Part shown: positions 20,596 through 30,214 of the stretch, piece after piece
How positions within the stretch are numbered: position 1 is the stretch's first letter
Layout: every line of letters begins with the position of its first letter
DNA from: Hufsiella ginkgonis
GTDB lineage: Bacteria > Bacteroidota > Bacteroidia > Sphingobacteriales > Sphingobacteriaceae
Assembly (NCBI RefSeq): GCF_009834915.1
Contig: NZ_WVHS01000005.1
Location: 1 to 64,000, forward strand
DNA: 64,000 nt
Direction: 5' to 3'
Notes under the pieces: generated by a model
What the model saw: only the letters and a program-made list of their open reading frames with translations
What the model was told of the DNA's origin: nothing
The model's database searches: none
Made by a program: the position numbers and the translations under genes

Positions 20596-21603
20596 TCAAG
20601 CCTGTTTCTTTTGTGCTTTATATTTAACCTGCCGGGAGAGCTTTTCGGAAGGATCTTCTATGAGCCTGCAAAACACCCAGGAGACAAGTATTACGAAAAC
20701 CAGCGTGGTCGTAAAAATAGCCAGGCCGTAGCCGGTACCGGCCTCCTGCTTTAGCACGGAGATCAGTTTAAGCCCCAGGATGAAGTGGATGAGGTAGATT
20801 GAATAAGAAATATTTCCGAAGAACTTCAGGTAAGCCGGAACCTCGCCATGGTAAAGCAGGACCACCATGATGGCAAAAAGCGTAGCCAGCGCAGCCGGGC
20901 CTCCCTGCCATAAAAAACACAGGCCAAGCAGCGCTAACAACAAAGGATAGGTAAACTTTTTTGGCAACTCGTTTTCAGCAATCACGAACCCCAAAATCCC
21001 CACCAGGAAGAAAATAAGGTATGGAGCCAGCGTAACACCGTTGCGCAAACCGATGGCCAGGCAGGCCGCAACTAATAGCGGCAACGCAATAAACAATGCC
21101 ACCTTAGGTGATTTATTCAACAGCACGTAAAAGAGCCCGACAAAAAGATAATACTGTGCTTCCACCGCCAGCGACCAAAAGACGGGATTATCACCCGGTA
21201 TGTGCAGGTAAAACAGACTTGCAATAATTGACGATGCTGTTTCGGGAAATGCGACACCCCTTACCCGGTACGAAAGGAACGTCACCAGCAGGGTAATAGC
21301 CAGCGCCAGCAGGTATGGCGGGTGCAGACGTAACAGGCGTTTATACAGGAATACGGGATAATCGCTAAGCTGATACTTTCCCTGGTGTAAGCTAAGCGGG
21401 ATCACAAAGCCGGAGATCACGAAGAACACTTGCACACCGTATCCGCCATAAGCGGCCAGCAAGTTAAACACCGGCCATGCCGGATCACCGGCGGCAGTTG
21501 CTTTGGCCAGGTGCCCGACGCAGACAGACATCACGGCAATGCCTCTCAAAAGCACCAGGCTGTCGAGCTTCTGCCTCGGGGAACGCAACGATCCGGTCAT
21601 CAC
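20596..21603 (-). CDS. acyltransferase-3 (OafA-type) membrane protein
   Basis: 335 residues, about ten hydrophobic helices. Family marks are LLRGIAVMSVCVGHL (His near residue 30 as likely catalytic), VFFVISGFVIPLSL and FLYKRLLRLHPPYLLAL. Such proteins transfer acetyl or other acyl groups to sugars of surface polysaccharides or lipids at the inner membrane. It is the last gene of the minus-strand polysaccharide region, 17 bp after the RemB-like barrel gene, so decoration of the cluster's product is plausible but not proven. Confidence 0.88.
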   Translation of the reverse strand: MMTGSLRSPRQKLDSLVLLRGIAVMSVCVGHLAKATAAGDPAWPVFNLLAAYGGYGVQVFFVISGFVIPLSLHQGKYQLSDYPVFLYKRLLRLHPPYLLALAITLLVTFLSYRVRGVAFPETASSIIASLFYLHIPGDNPVFWSLAVEAQYYLFVGLFYVLLNKSPKVALFIALPLLVAACLAIGLRNGVTLAPYLIFFLVGILGFVIAENELPKKFTYPLLLALLGLCFLWQGGPAALATLFAIMVVLLYHGEVPAYLKFFGNISYSIYLIHFILGLKLISVLKQEAGTGYGLAIFTTTLVFVILVSWVFCRLIEDPSEKLSRQVKYKAQKKQA

Positions 21604-21620
21604 CAGCGAAGGGAATGCTA

Positions 21621-23240
21621 TTAAAAATCAAAATATAAATTCCGGAAGGAACTTTTCACGCCGATGGTATACAGGGCAGCCTCGTTTTTCCCAAGCCGAT
21701 TTCGTTCACTCCTCAGGGTCAACCCGCCTTCGAGACGCAGGTTAATACGCGGATTCATCATCCAGGCAAGTTTGAGATCGCCATAGTACAGGCGGGTGTT
21801 AATGCCCTGGCCGGTATCGTTGCCATACTCCAGTGTCCTGGTAACATATGATTTAAGGATATCACCCCCGTAGTTGGCGTTCGCCGGATCGATCCCATAG
21901 CTGGCGTAGATCATTTGTCCCCGCACCTGGAAAGCCCTGTACTGGTAACTCATTATGCCAAGCACCTCTTTAAAGTTGGCTCCATAAGGATGTGCCAGCG
22001 GTTCGTTATAATTGCCGAAGTTCTGCAGGCTGGATCGCGCGGAATAGGTGTACGGGCGTGCTGTATTAAACTCGGCCGCCACGTTCAACTTAGGCACTTT
22101 AAAGAAATCGTTCGCTTTTATCCCGAGCTGCACGCCGTACTTATTTGCCCACCAGCCGCTGTTCGAAAACAGCTCTTTGAGACGGAACTCATCCAGCGCC
22201 AGTTGCCCGTAGGCGCTGATGCTATTGGTAACGTTATACTTAAGGTTGAACCCGATGAGCGCATTATCCGGCGAGCCGAGGTTAAACTCTACAGGACGCA
22301 AAAAAGCAAACGGGTTAAGATAGTTTACATCAAACCCGCGTTTAGAGGTACTATCGGCATCCTGCCAGATCACCGCATCAAAAAACCCGGCGGAGAACTT
22401 CCTGGAGAGATTCCAGTCGAGGTAGTGAAATACGCCCCATTTGCGCCTGAAGCCATTATCGTAAGAGAACTGCGGCGCCGAAGGATCCTGGAACTGCGCC
22501 CACATGCTCATGTAGCGAACATTATCCAGGGTGAGGTTGATCTTCAGAAACGGGTAATTAGTGCTCACGTCAGACAGCAGCATGGAGCGGTATCCATCGC
22601 CTATAAAGTTCTTGTCCTGGCCGAACATCACGTTCAAAAACTTATTTGGCGTGTACGAAAGGTACCCGCCGGCAATGGGGTAATCGAAGTTTTTAGAATC
22701 GTTGTATACATCCACCTGGAAGTTAGCCGGCCTTCCTTGCCCGGGAACGACTTTTGTTTCCTGGATATGCCGGCTTATATATTCCGGGAAAAGCGACTGT
22801 GTTTCGTAGAGATACGAGTAGATATAGACTTTTTTACCGATATCCAGCTGAACCTGGAATCCACGGGAGTTGGTCCATACAGACCGATCGTTAGCGACAT
22901 CCTTACCGGTAAAAATAGAAGGCATCACATCCGCGGTGACCGAAAAATCCGGGCGCCTGAATTCCAGGAGATGCTCGTCGAAAAGCTTTCGCATGAACCA
23001 GGATGAGTGCAGTTTTTTTCCCACCATAGAGACGGAATCGGCTTTTTTCCTGATTGAGTCCTCCAGGAAATAAGGTTTCATTGAGGTATGGAGCCGCGTG
23101 GAACGGTCCTTTGCATATTGCTCCAATCCTGAATAATAGGTGTAATCGTAGGGAGCGACAAAAGCCTGCGATCGGGCTGCAGGTGAATAAAGAACACAGA
23201 TCAGTAAACAGGAAAGCGCTAGACGAAAATATCCCGGCAT
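21621..23240 (-). CDS. outer-membrane barrel protein, RemB-like
   Basis: 539 residues with a signal peptide (cleavage near ARSQA). The remainder consists of alternating beta strands with aromatic residues and ends in an aromatic residue, LYFDF, as outer-membrane barrels do. The layout and segments such as FGQDKNFIGDGYRSMLLSDVSTNYPFLKI resemble RemB of gliding Bacteroidota and, more distantly, the Wzi family. RemB mutants of Flavobacterium are affected in gliding on some polysaccharide-free surfaces, which fits a surface-polysaccharide role. Function here is inferred. Confidence 0.7.
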   Translation of the reverse strand: MPGYFRLALSCLLICVLYSPAARSQAFVAPYDYTYYSGLEQYAKDRSTRLHTSMKPYFLEDSIRKKADSVSMVGKKLHSSWFMRKLFDEHLLEFRRPDFSVTADVMPSIFTGKDVANDRSVWTNSRGFQVQLDIGKKVYIYSYLYETQSLFPEYISRHIQETKVVPGQGRPANFQVDVYNDSKNFDYPIAGGYLSYTPNKFLNVMFGQDKNFIGDGYRSMLLSDVSTNYPFLKINLTLDNVRYMSMWAQFQDPSAPQFSYDNGFRRKWGVFHYLDWNLSRKFSAGFFDAVIWQDADSTSKRGFDVNYLNPFAFLRPVEFNLGSPDNALIGFNLKYNVTNSISAYGQLALDEFRLKELFSNSGWWANKYGVQLGIKANDFFKVPKLNVAAEFNTARPYTYSARSSLQNFGNYNEPLAHPYGANFKEVLGIMSYQYRAFQVRGQMIYASYGIDPANANYGGDILKSYVTRTLEYGNDTGQGINTRLYYGDLKLAWMMNPRINLRLEGGLTLRSERNRLGKNEAALYTIGVKSSFRNLYFDF

Positions 23241-23315
23241 AAATTTTTTTCCTTAAAAGTACAACTAAATACGCTTTAAGCGGGAAGGGCTCCCTCGATC
23301 CCAATGGTATTCTGG

Positions 23316-24530
23316 TTAATTGCGAAAGACCTGGCTGATCACTTTATTTGCAAAGCTCTTATCGGCTGCCGTCAAATTAGGTGCAGCCGCTTTTTTACCG
23401 GGCTGCAATTCATCCAGCAAATCTTGTCCCGGTTCAAAATTCTTCTCCGGGAGAAGCTGCAGGGCCTCTTCGCCAACCACCTTCTTGGTACCCGTGAGGT
23501 ATAGGGTAAAGCCCGTATTTAGCACCAATATGGCTAATACTAAGGTAATTATAAGCTGGTTATCTCCAATATACTGCAGAAACGCACTTGCGGCGATCAT
23601 TCCGGCAGAGATTACGGAAAGCGTTAGCGTAACTTGTGTATGTGACATGCCCGCTTCCAGCAATTTATGATGCAAGTGATTGCGGTCAGCCTTAAATGGC
23701 GAGGTATTATTCAGTACTCTGAGCGTAAACACGCGGACGGTATCGAACAAAGGCACCATTAAAACCGATAAAACAAGTGCATAGCCCGACTTGAACCTGA
23801 TATCGCCCGCTTCCACAGGCTGCTGTAGGGTTAGCTCGATAAAATGAATGCTCATTACCGCAGCGAAGAACCCGATGAGCAGGGATCCCGAATCACCCAT
23901 AAATATCCGTGCCGGTGCAATATTAAACACCAGGAACCCCGCAATAGCCCCGGCAAACGACAGAGAAAGATACACCCAGCCTGTATCGCCCGCCTGGTAA
24001 AACAAAAATGCATATGTTAACGACATGATCAGTCCGATGCAGCCAGCCAACCCGTCTACACCGTCTATCAGGTTAAATGAATTGACAATGCCTACGATCG
24101 CAAAAATAGTGAGGCTAATGCTGAACGGGTAAGTAAGCTCGTAAAGCCCCATAATACCGTTCAGGTTCACAAAGCGGATATCGCCGGCCACGGCGATGAT
24201 GGCAGCGGCGATAAACTGGCCGATAAATTTCTTGAAAGGCGTTAACCCAGCGATATCATCTTTGAGTCCTAGCATGAATAAGATTCCTCCGCACGCCAAG
24301 ATCTGATTAATGTGAGGCAGCATCGAAGAATGAATAAACAACTGCTGCGTAAACATAAAGCCGGAAAAGATAGCGATCCCTCCCAGGTTAGGAATTACCC
24401 TCGTATGCACTTTACGTGACTCTGACGGCACATCGAATAAACGCTTTTGAATGGCCACCCTGATAATGGAAGGCACAAAAATGAATGATAAGATAAACCC
24501 AAAAATAAACACAATGTAGATACCCGCCAT
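23316..24530 (-). CDS. WecA/MraY-family undecaprenyl-phosphate sugar-1-phosphate transferase (copy 1)
   Basis: 404 residues, about eleven membrane helices plus a hydrophilic tail of ~60 residues. It primes glycan synthesis by putting a HexNAc-1-phosphate (usually GlcNAc) on undecaprenyl phosphate. Motifs: SRKVHTRVIPNLGG, LKDDIAG, NSFNLIDGVDGLAG, RIFMGDSGSLLIGF and DRNHLHHKLLEAG. Strikingly similar along its length to the gene at 27213-28412, with which it flanks the SLBB export gene. Confidence 0.9.
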   Translation of the reverse strand: MAGIYIVFIFGFILSFIFVPSIIRVAIQKRLFDVPSESRKVHTRVIPNLGGIAIFSGFMFTQQLFIHSSMLPHINQILACGGILFMLGLKDDIAGLTPFKKFIGQFIAAAIIAVAGDIRFVNLNGIMGLYELTYPFSISLTIFAIVGIVNSFNLIDGVDGLAGCIGLIMSLTYAFLFYQAGDTGWVYLSLSFAGAIAGFLVFNIAPARIFMGDSGSLLIGFFAAVMSIHFIELTLQQPVEAGDIRFKSGYALVLSVLMVPLFDTVRVFTLRVLNNTSPFKADRNHLHHKLLEAGMSHTQVTLTLSVISAGMIAASAFLQYIGDNQLIITLVLAILVLNTGFTLYLTGTKKVVGEEALQLLPEKNFEPGQDLLDELQPGKKAAAPNLTAADKSFANKVISQVFRN

Positions 24531-24600
24531 ATTAAATTTCCTTCAAGATTCGCACAGGAATTAGATTAATTGCAGGTTTAACACTCAGAGACGCCTTTTG

Positions 24601-24627
24601 TTCTGCGCCGCTGCAGGCGACGCAGAA
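24601..24627. terminator. hairpin after the SLBB gene
   Basis: TTCTGCG-CCGC...GCGACGCAGAA: an 11-bp stem (one wobble) with a 5-nt loop starting 6 bp beyond the SLBB stop. The T-run is better on the plus strand (TTTTAC); on the minus strand it is weak, so it may act as an RNA-stability hairpin or partial terminator between exporter and WecA copy 1. Confidence 0.5.
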
Positions 24628-24632
24628 TTTTA

Positions 24633-27152
24633 CTATTTAGAAAGATTCATAATCCCGAGCACAATAGCGCCTAACGATGCTATGCCCGAGGTAATCCCTA
24701 CCAATTCGGCAACGGATACCGCTTTTCTTTCTTCTTTTTGCGGCACGAAAATTACGGCGCCGGGCTTTACCGCCGGGTAATTCGTAAAGAAAAAGATCTT
24801 GCTTGTGCTTTTTACCGAGCCATTAGCATACCTGATAAAGGAGTGGCGCTTTTTGGCCTTTTGCGTAAAGCCGCCGGCGTTTGAGATATAATCTCTAAAG
24901 CCTTTGGATTTTGCAAAGATCACGGTGTTGGGCGAAAGCACCTCGCCATTAACGGTAACTGTTTGGAGCTGCTTGGGAACGTTGAGGATATCGCCGTCTT
25001 CCAGGAAGATATCTTCTTTTGAGCCCGGCTGCTTCATGATCTTTGCCAGGTTAATTCCCACGAAATTGTTAATGTCTTCGGCGGGGAGGTCGAGCGTAGC
25101 TGCATTATTTACGCGTTTCTGCAAACGCTCAAATTGTTTGATCCGTTGTTTAGAGTCGTTTACGGGATCAATGGTATCTGTAGAATCCTGCTGCGGCTTG
25201 TTGGGGCCGGGACGCCGTAGCGACGCTCCTTCCACATAGGCGATGGCCGTTAAGCCGCCGGCACGCTGTATAAAATCAGAAATACGCTCGTCTTTTTTAG
25301 ATATGGTATACAACCCGGTGTACAGCACCTCGCCGGTTACGCGCACTTGCTGCTGCTTCTCGTACCCTGCCGAAGCCCTCACGGTTACAATATCGAATGG
25401 TTGCAGGACAAACTTAGTTCCCTGCGCCTTCAGATCCAGGCTGATCGTGTGGTTATAAATATCGGCGGTTTTTGCGGATACCGATAGTACGTTACTGTTA
25501 CTTACACGCCGGGCCACTTCTATGCGATTAGGCGTAGCGCCTTCCTTTAGGCCTCCGGCCTTAATGATCAGGTCTTCTACGGTCATCCCTTCGGCATAAG
25601 CTATCGTTCTCGGATTGCGTACCTCGCCGTCTATGGTCACTAAATATTCCTCTTTCAGGTCGAAGATCGAACTGATGGTCACTACATCTTCGCGTTTAAG
25701 CGGAATATCAGCGGCAGTACCTGCGAGTACCATACCAAGGTCAAAATCTATCAACTCTATCTGGTTATCATCCTTAAGGCGCGTAATAGAAGCACGGTTA
25801 CGGAACGCATCTTCCCTTACTCCCTCAGCCTGCAAAATGAGTTGTTTCACGGTCAGGCCCGGCGTGAGCTCATAATCTCCGGCACGAAATACAGCACCTT
25901 CCACTTTTACGCGGTTTGCGTAGCGATTGAGGATACGGCTTACGAAAAATTTGTCGCCCGCTTCCGGTTTATAGGTTGCGAACTGGGACTCAGTAATATC
26001 CGCCAGCTTCCGCTCCGTAGCCGTATTTTTGAGCACTTTCACCCTTGCCCGGTAAGCGCTTTCGGTAAAACCACTGGTAAAGGAAAGCAGGTCGTTCAGG
26101 GATTCTCCCGGAAGCATTTCGAATATTCCGGGATGCTTTACCTCGCCTTCCACTTCAACCCGGTTTTTATAGGCCGGGAAACGGATTACATCCTGGTCCT
26201 GTAAACGGATATCGTTCTTTAGCTGCCCTGTAAGCAGGAAGCCATAGACATCAATCGTAGCGATCTTCTTGCCTGCACGGATCAGGTCGATCTCCCTGAA
26301 AGAGCCATTTTCTGTCGGGCCACCCGAAGAATAGAGTGCGTGGAATACGGTGGCAAGCGATGGAAAGGTATAGGTGCCCGGTTTTACCACCTCGCCCGTG
26401 AGGATCACCTTAATGCTCCTGATGTTCCCGACATTTACACTGACATTTGTATTGCCGGTACGGATTCCCGAATAAATGGTAGATAACCTGCTTTTGATCC
26501 TGCTTGTGGCAGCCTCAATGGTGATCCCGCTAACTTTCACCACGCCTACATAAGGTATGTTGATCGTCCCCTCCGGCGACACCTGGAGGTTGTAATTGGC
26601 TTCCGAATAGCCGTAAATATCGATCTGGATCTCGTCGTCGGTACCAACCACGTAATTCCTGGGGGTAGCCAGGCGGAGGTTGGGCTCGAACGTGAGCTTA
26701 TTGGAGGTAAAGATCTCCGATCCGAAGATCCTCTTGCGGAAAGCTTCTTTTTCGCGCTGTTGTGCCGTAAGGCTGTCTTGTTGTACGCCCACCGAATCCA
26801 TCCCGATCACGCGCCGGCCCGAAGAAGGTTGTCTTCCCTGGTTTGACGGGGTATTGCTTTTAATGGAGCCATCCCTTTTTAGTACCTCAATCCTGGCGAT
26901 CAGCTTTTTTATTTCGGTAGAGGAGACTTTCATGCCCGCTTCGTTGGCCGCCTGCTGTAGCTGTACTTCGTCGAGCGGATCATAGCCGCGCGCTTCTGCC
27001 AACGTAATGAACTGTTTAACCTGGTCATCGGTCAGGTCGTCGACCCGCATATTGCTTATCGTCGATTTGTTAATTGTTTGAGCGAACGCAGGGGCGACAA
27101 AGAACAACGCAAGCACCGGCACGATCCATCCAAATATTTTTGTCAAACTCAT
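24633..27152 (-). CDS. SLBB-domain polysaccharide export protein (Wza-type)
   Basis: 839 residues from the ATG at 27152 (MSLTKIFGWIVPVLALFFVAPAFAQ, a signal peptide); an earlier ATG would add an unlikely 20-residue extension. A polysaccharide-export domain (RNYVVGTDDEIQIDIYG, VSPEGTINIPYVGVV) is followed by about six SLBB repeats (ILTGEVVKPGTYTF, VEGEVKHPGIFEM, VEGAVFRAGDYEL, IDGEVRNPRTIAY, VTGEVLYTGLYTI, VNGEVLSPNTVIF) and a C-terminal hydrophobic helix. This is the outer-membrane channel partner for capsule/exopolysaccharide export. It is the only such exporter in the window and must serve whichever modules are active. Confidence 0.93.
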   Translation of the reverse strand: MSLTKIFGWIVPVLALFFVAPAFAQTINKSTISNMRVDDLTDDQVKQFITLAEARGYDPLDEVQLQQAANEAGMKVSSTEIKKLIARIEVLKRDGSIKSNTPSNQGRQPSSGRRVIGMDSVGVQQDSLTAQQREKEAFRKRIFGSEIFTSNKLTFEPNLRLATPRNYVVGTDDEIQIDIYGYSEANYNLQVSPEGTINIPYVGVVKVSGITIEAATSRIKSRLSTIYSGIRTGNTNVSVNVGNIRSIKVILTGEVVKPGTYTFPSLATVFHALYSSGGPTENGSFREIDLIRAGKKIATIDVYGFLLTGQLKNDIRLQDQDVIRFPAYKNRVEVEGEVKHPGIFEMLPGESLNDLLSFTSGFTESAYRARVKVLKNTATERKLADITESQFATYKPEAGDKFFVSRILNRYANRVKVEGAVFRAGDYELTPGLTVKQLILQAEGVREDAFRNRASITRLKDDNQIELIDFDLGMVLAGTAADIPLKREDVVTISSIFDLKEEYLVTIDGEVRNPRTIAYAEGMTVEDLIIKAGGLKEGATPNRIEVARRVSNSNVLSVSAKTADIYNHTISLDLKAQGTKFVLQPFDIVTVRASAGYEKQQQVRVTGEVLYTGLYTISKKDERISDFIQRAGGLTAIAYVEGASLRRPGPNKPQQDSTDTIDPVNDSKQRIKQFERLQKRVNNAATLDLPAEDINNFVGINLAKIMKQPGSKEDIFLEDGDILNVPKQLQTVTVNGEVLSPNTVIFAKSKGFRDYISNAGGFTQKAKKRHSFIRYANGSVKSTSKIFFFTNYPAVKPGAVIFVPQKEERKAVSVAELVGITSGIASLGAIVLGIMNLSK

Positions 27153-27212
27153 AAGTTTCAATAGTAAATCCTGCAATAATACAAATTTACCGGGCCACAT
27201 AGACCATGTCAA

Positions 27213-28412
27213 TCAGTTACGATATATTTTTTTTATCACCTCGTCCGCGAAATCCTCGCGCGGCAAGCGGTTTCTCTGTTTCGGCGATCCCTTTCTTTTG
27301 CCTTTCGCCGAAGGGGGAGAAACGGTGTCGGCAGCGCTGAGCACCGCCTCAGGATCACGGGGGACGCTGGCCAGGTAGAGCGTAAAGCCCGTGTTCAACG
27401 AGAAAACGATCATCATAATAGTGGCGATCAACTGGTTATCTCCCACTTTTTGCAGGTAGAGGGTAAGGGCGACAAACCCGACGGTAATCAGGCAAAGTGT
27501 AATAGTTACTTGTAGGTGACTCATTCCTACAGCGAGCAAACGATGATGTAGGTGATTACGATCAGCCTTAAATGGCGACGTATTTGCCAGGATCCTGATG
27601 GTAAATACCCGAAGTGTATCGAAAAGCGGGATAATGAGGAGCGCCAGCACCAGCGCATGCGGCGATACCACCCGGATTGAGCCAAGCACAGGGGTGCCTT
27701 TGCCGGCAATATTTACAAAATGAATGCTCATGGTCACTACCAGGAAACCGATCAGCAGTGATCCCGAATCGCCCATAAAGATCCTCGCCGCCGGCATATT
27801 GTACAGGAGAAAACCGATGATCGAGCCGGCAGACGCCAATGCGAGATAACACCAGCCGGTTTCGCCGGCTTTGTAAAACAGGAAAGCGAACATAAACGTC
27901 ATAACCACCCCAAGACAACCAGCTAACCCGTCTACCCCATCGATCAGGTTGAACGAGTTAACGATACCTACGATGGCAAAAACGCTGAGACTAATGCTGA
28001 AAGGATAGCTGAGCTGGTAAAGGCCCATGATCCCGTTAAGGTCAATAATCCTGATATCGCCGATGATGGCCACAATGGAGGCAGCAGCAAACTGTGCGAT
28101 AAACTTTTTGAACGGGGTAAGCCCCACAATATCGTCCTTAAGGCCCAACATGAACAATAGCGTACCGCACATGAGGATCTGGTTGATACAAGGGATCATG
28201 CTGGCCCTGATAAACAACTGCTGGGTAAACATGAAACCTGCAAAGATCGCAATGCCCCCGAGATTGGGAATAATACGCTTATGTACCTTACGGGATTCTG
28301 TGGGTACGTCGAACAACCTTCTTTTATATGCAGTTTCTATAGCAACCGGCACGACGATAGCAGCGACAACAAAAGCCGAAAAAAAAATTCCAAGAAGATT
28401 AATCATGTTCAT
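27213..28412 (-). CDS. WecA/MraY-family undecaprenyl-phosphate sugar-1-phosphate transferase (copy 2)
   Basis: About 399 residues from ATG 28412 (MNMINLLGIFFSAF); a longer version from 28451 is possible. Same motifs as copy 1: SRKVHKRIIPNLGG, LKDDIVGLTPFKKF, NSFNLIDGVDGLAG, RIFMGDSGSLLIGF, DRNHLHHRLLAVG. The hydrophilic tail is Lys/Arg/Pro rich and differs from copy 1, although both end in a short stretch with EVIKKIYRN or KVISQVFRN. The two copies probably arose by duplication around the exporter gene; they may differ in sugar or be redundant. Confidence 0.9.
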   Translation of the reverse strand: MNMINLLGIFFSAFVVAAIVVPVAIETAYKRRLFDVPTESRKVHKRIIPNLGGIAIFAGFMFTQQLFIRASMIPCINQILMCGTLLFMLGLKDDIVGLTPFKKFIAQFAAASIVAIIGDIRIIDLNGIMGLYQLSYPFSISLSVFAIVGIVNSFNLIDGVDGLAGCLGVVMTFMFAFLFYKAGETGWCYLALASAGSIIGFLLYNMPAARIFMGDSGSLLIGFLVVTMSIHFVNIAGKGTPVLGSIRVVSPHALVLALLIIPLFDTLRVFTIRILANTSPFKADRNHLHHRLLAVGMSHLQVTITLCLITVGFVALTLYLQKVGDNQLIATIMMIVFSLNTGFTLYLASVPRDPEAVLSAADTVSPPSAKGKRKGSPKQRNRLPREDFADEVIKKIYRN

Positions 28413-28509
28413 GTGCGTGATAAAGATAAGCATTACAGGCAATTTTATCACTTTTTTAATTAAGCATTTATCGTGCAGGGCGATATCTGCGGAATTGAAA
28501 ATCAGCCGG

Positions 28510-30192
28510 TTAAAACCTGTAACTCACAGAAAATTTGGTGGTTAAATTGACCACATCACGCCCGGGGACCCAGAACACACCGGGTTGTTCCTTCAGGAAA
28601 AAGAAATAATTGAGCGATTTATTTCGCTGAAGCTCTCCCGTAAAAGCAAAATGGCCCCGAGTCAGCCCGAGCCTCAGGCTATAACTGATGTCGACCCACG
28701 ACCGCCTCGCATCATAATATATATAATACATGAGGTCGTCATTATGAAGATAACGTTCGGCACGCAGTCCCACAAAGTTCAGCTTGCGGTGCCATGCAAG
28801 ATCCAGTGACTGCAAGCTGCTGGCCGGGCCTGTTCCGGCTCCCAGCAATTGCCCCATGTGGGTATATCCTTGCCTGACTACCGAGTTTACGTACCAGCTT
28901 TCTCCCGGCTTACTAATATAATCGCCCGGCCCCATAAGCTGGGTAACTTCTGCGTTTACGGAAAGGTCGTCTACCGGCGTTAACGGGAAAAGCTTACGGA
29001 TCCCGAGCACATACGCGCGCGAATGCCCGCCGGCCACGTCCAGCCTCGACATATCTGCGTAGTGATTGTTCATGCCATACTCGAGGTAAAATTCGCCGTT
29101 GGCACGCGGGAATAACCAACGCATGAAAAATGAAGCGTACTGATCAGATTTCCGGTCGTCCTCAAATGTAAACTTCCCGGGCTTGAATCTTTTGACAGGA
29201 AGCAGGAACGGCAGGTAATCGGCGGGATGGTCCAGGTCGCTGTGATATGCCTGGGATGTACGTGCATACCCGATAAAAAGCCCTTTTACCCACCTGGGTT
29301 GCCAGGTAAGCACCATGCCCGATAAATAACGCCATTCCGTATTTCGCGGACGGTAGATCGGCACCTCATATAAGGTTCTTGCACTATCTATGGGTGCAAA
29401 CTTAGAATCGGCCAGTCTTCCGGCAATAAACTGGCCCTCAAAAGAGCCTGCGACTGTTTTTACAGGCTTTATCGTATTTAGGGTAATGTGGAAAAAACCC
29501 GGAGCCGTATTGCTCATTATAAGCGAGTTACGCATTCCAGGCCCCCACCAGAGATTCTCTGTCGACAGCCCCAGGGAGAAGTTATCCACATTTACCCGGA
29601 GACTGCTTTGACCCGGAAGCAGCCGCTGGTATGCCGACGTTCCAAACTGTTCGGGGAGGTCGATCACATTGTGGTAATAGTTGAAAAACAGGGCCCAATC
29701 TTCATCCGGGTACTCCGTGGGGAAACCCTCATACAGTTTGTTTTTGGCGGTGACAAGCTCCGGCTTTAAGGTGAGTGACAATGCCTTGTAGTTCAGGTGC
29801 ACGCCCCAGGTAATTACAGACTGGAGGCCCTTCGCGGGAATCATGGCGCCGTCGTTCCAGCCGTAGGGCACTTTGGTTTGATTTTGCAGGCGAACTTCGA
29901 ACGGAAGGATCCGGAGTAAACCGTTTCCCGAATCAAAGGCCCGGGTATCGTTTATACGGAGTTTTTTTTGTTGGCTGCTATCGGGATAAAACGGATTAGC
30001 CGAAAGAGAAAACGCCGCACCAGGGAGTAAAGGTCTTACCATAAAAGAAACCGCGCTGTCAAGCTCTCCTTTCAGCTGCGCACGCCGGTAGTAATCTTCC
30101 AGTTCCGGTGAGCTCACCGGGATGGGTTGAGCACGTAAAAGGCAAACAGGCAGAATAGAAAATACCAGGACCAGTAATACTCGGAACGTCAT
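28510..30192 (-). CDS. Wzi-family capsule-assembly outer-membrane protein (copy 1)
   Basis: 560 residues from ATG 30192 (MTFRVLLVLVFSILPVCLLRAQ, signal peptide); an earlier in-frame ATG would overlap the lipoprotein gene. Typical Wzi features: ELEDYYRRAQLKGELDS after the signal, PYGWNDGAMIPAKG, TENLWWGPGMRNSLIMSN, and a final strand ending SYRF. Wzi is an 18-strand barrel that attaches capsule to the cell surface. Two more copies are at 40935 and 57276. Confidence 0.88.
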   Translation of the reverse strand: MTFRVLLVLVFSILPVCLLRAQPIPVSSPELEDYYRRAQLKGELDSAVSFMVRPLLPGAAFSLSANPFYPDSSQQKKLRINDTRAFDSGNGLLRILPFEVRLQNQTKVPYGWNDGAMIPAKGLQSVITWGVHLNYKALSLTLKPELVTAKNKLYEGFPTEYPDEDWALFFNYYHNVIDLPEQFGTSAYQRLLPGQSSLRVNVDNFSLGLSTENLWWGPGMRNSLIMSNTAPGFFHITLNTIKPVKTVAGSFEGQFIAGRLADSKFAPIDSARTLYEVPIYRPRNTEWRYLSGMVLTWQPRWVKGLFIGYARTSQAYHSDLDHPADYLPFLLPVKRFKPGKFTFEDDRKSDQYASFFMRWLFPRANGEFYLEYGMNNHYADMSRLDVAGGHSRAYVLGIRKLFPLTPVDDLSVNAEVTQLMGPGDYISKPGESWYVNSVVRQGYTHMGQLLGAGTGPASSLQSLDLAWHRKLNFVGLRAERYLHNDDLMYYIYYDARRSWVDISYSLRLGLTRGHFAFTGELQRNKSLNYFFFLKEQPGVFWVPGRDVVNLTTKFSVSYRF

Positions 30193-30214
30193 CAAAATAT
30201 ATTTAAAACTGCTA

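Noticed and set aside
21915-23006. 363-residue plus-strand frame across the RemB-like gene
   Set aside because: Antisense shadow: composition is odd (many His, Val, Arg) and the minus-strand protein has a signal peptide and barrel features.
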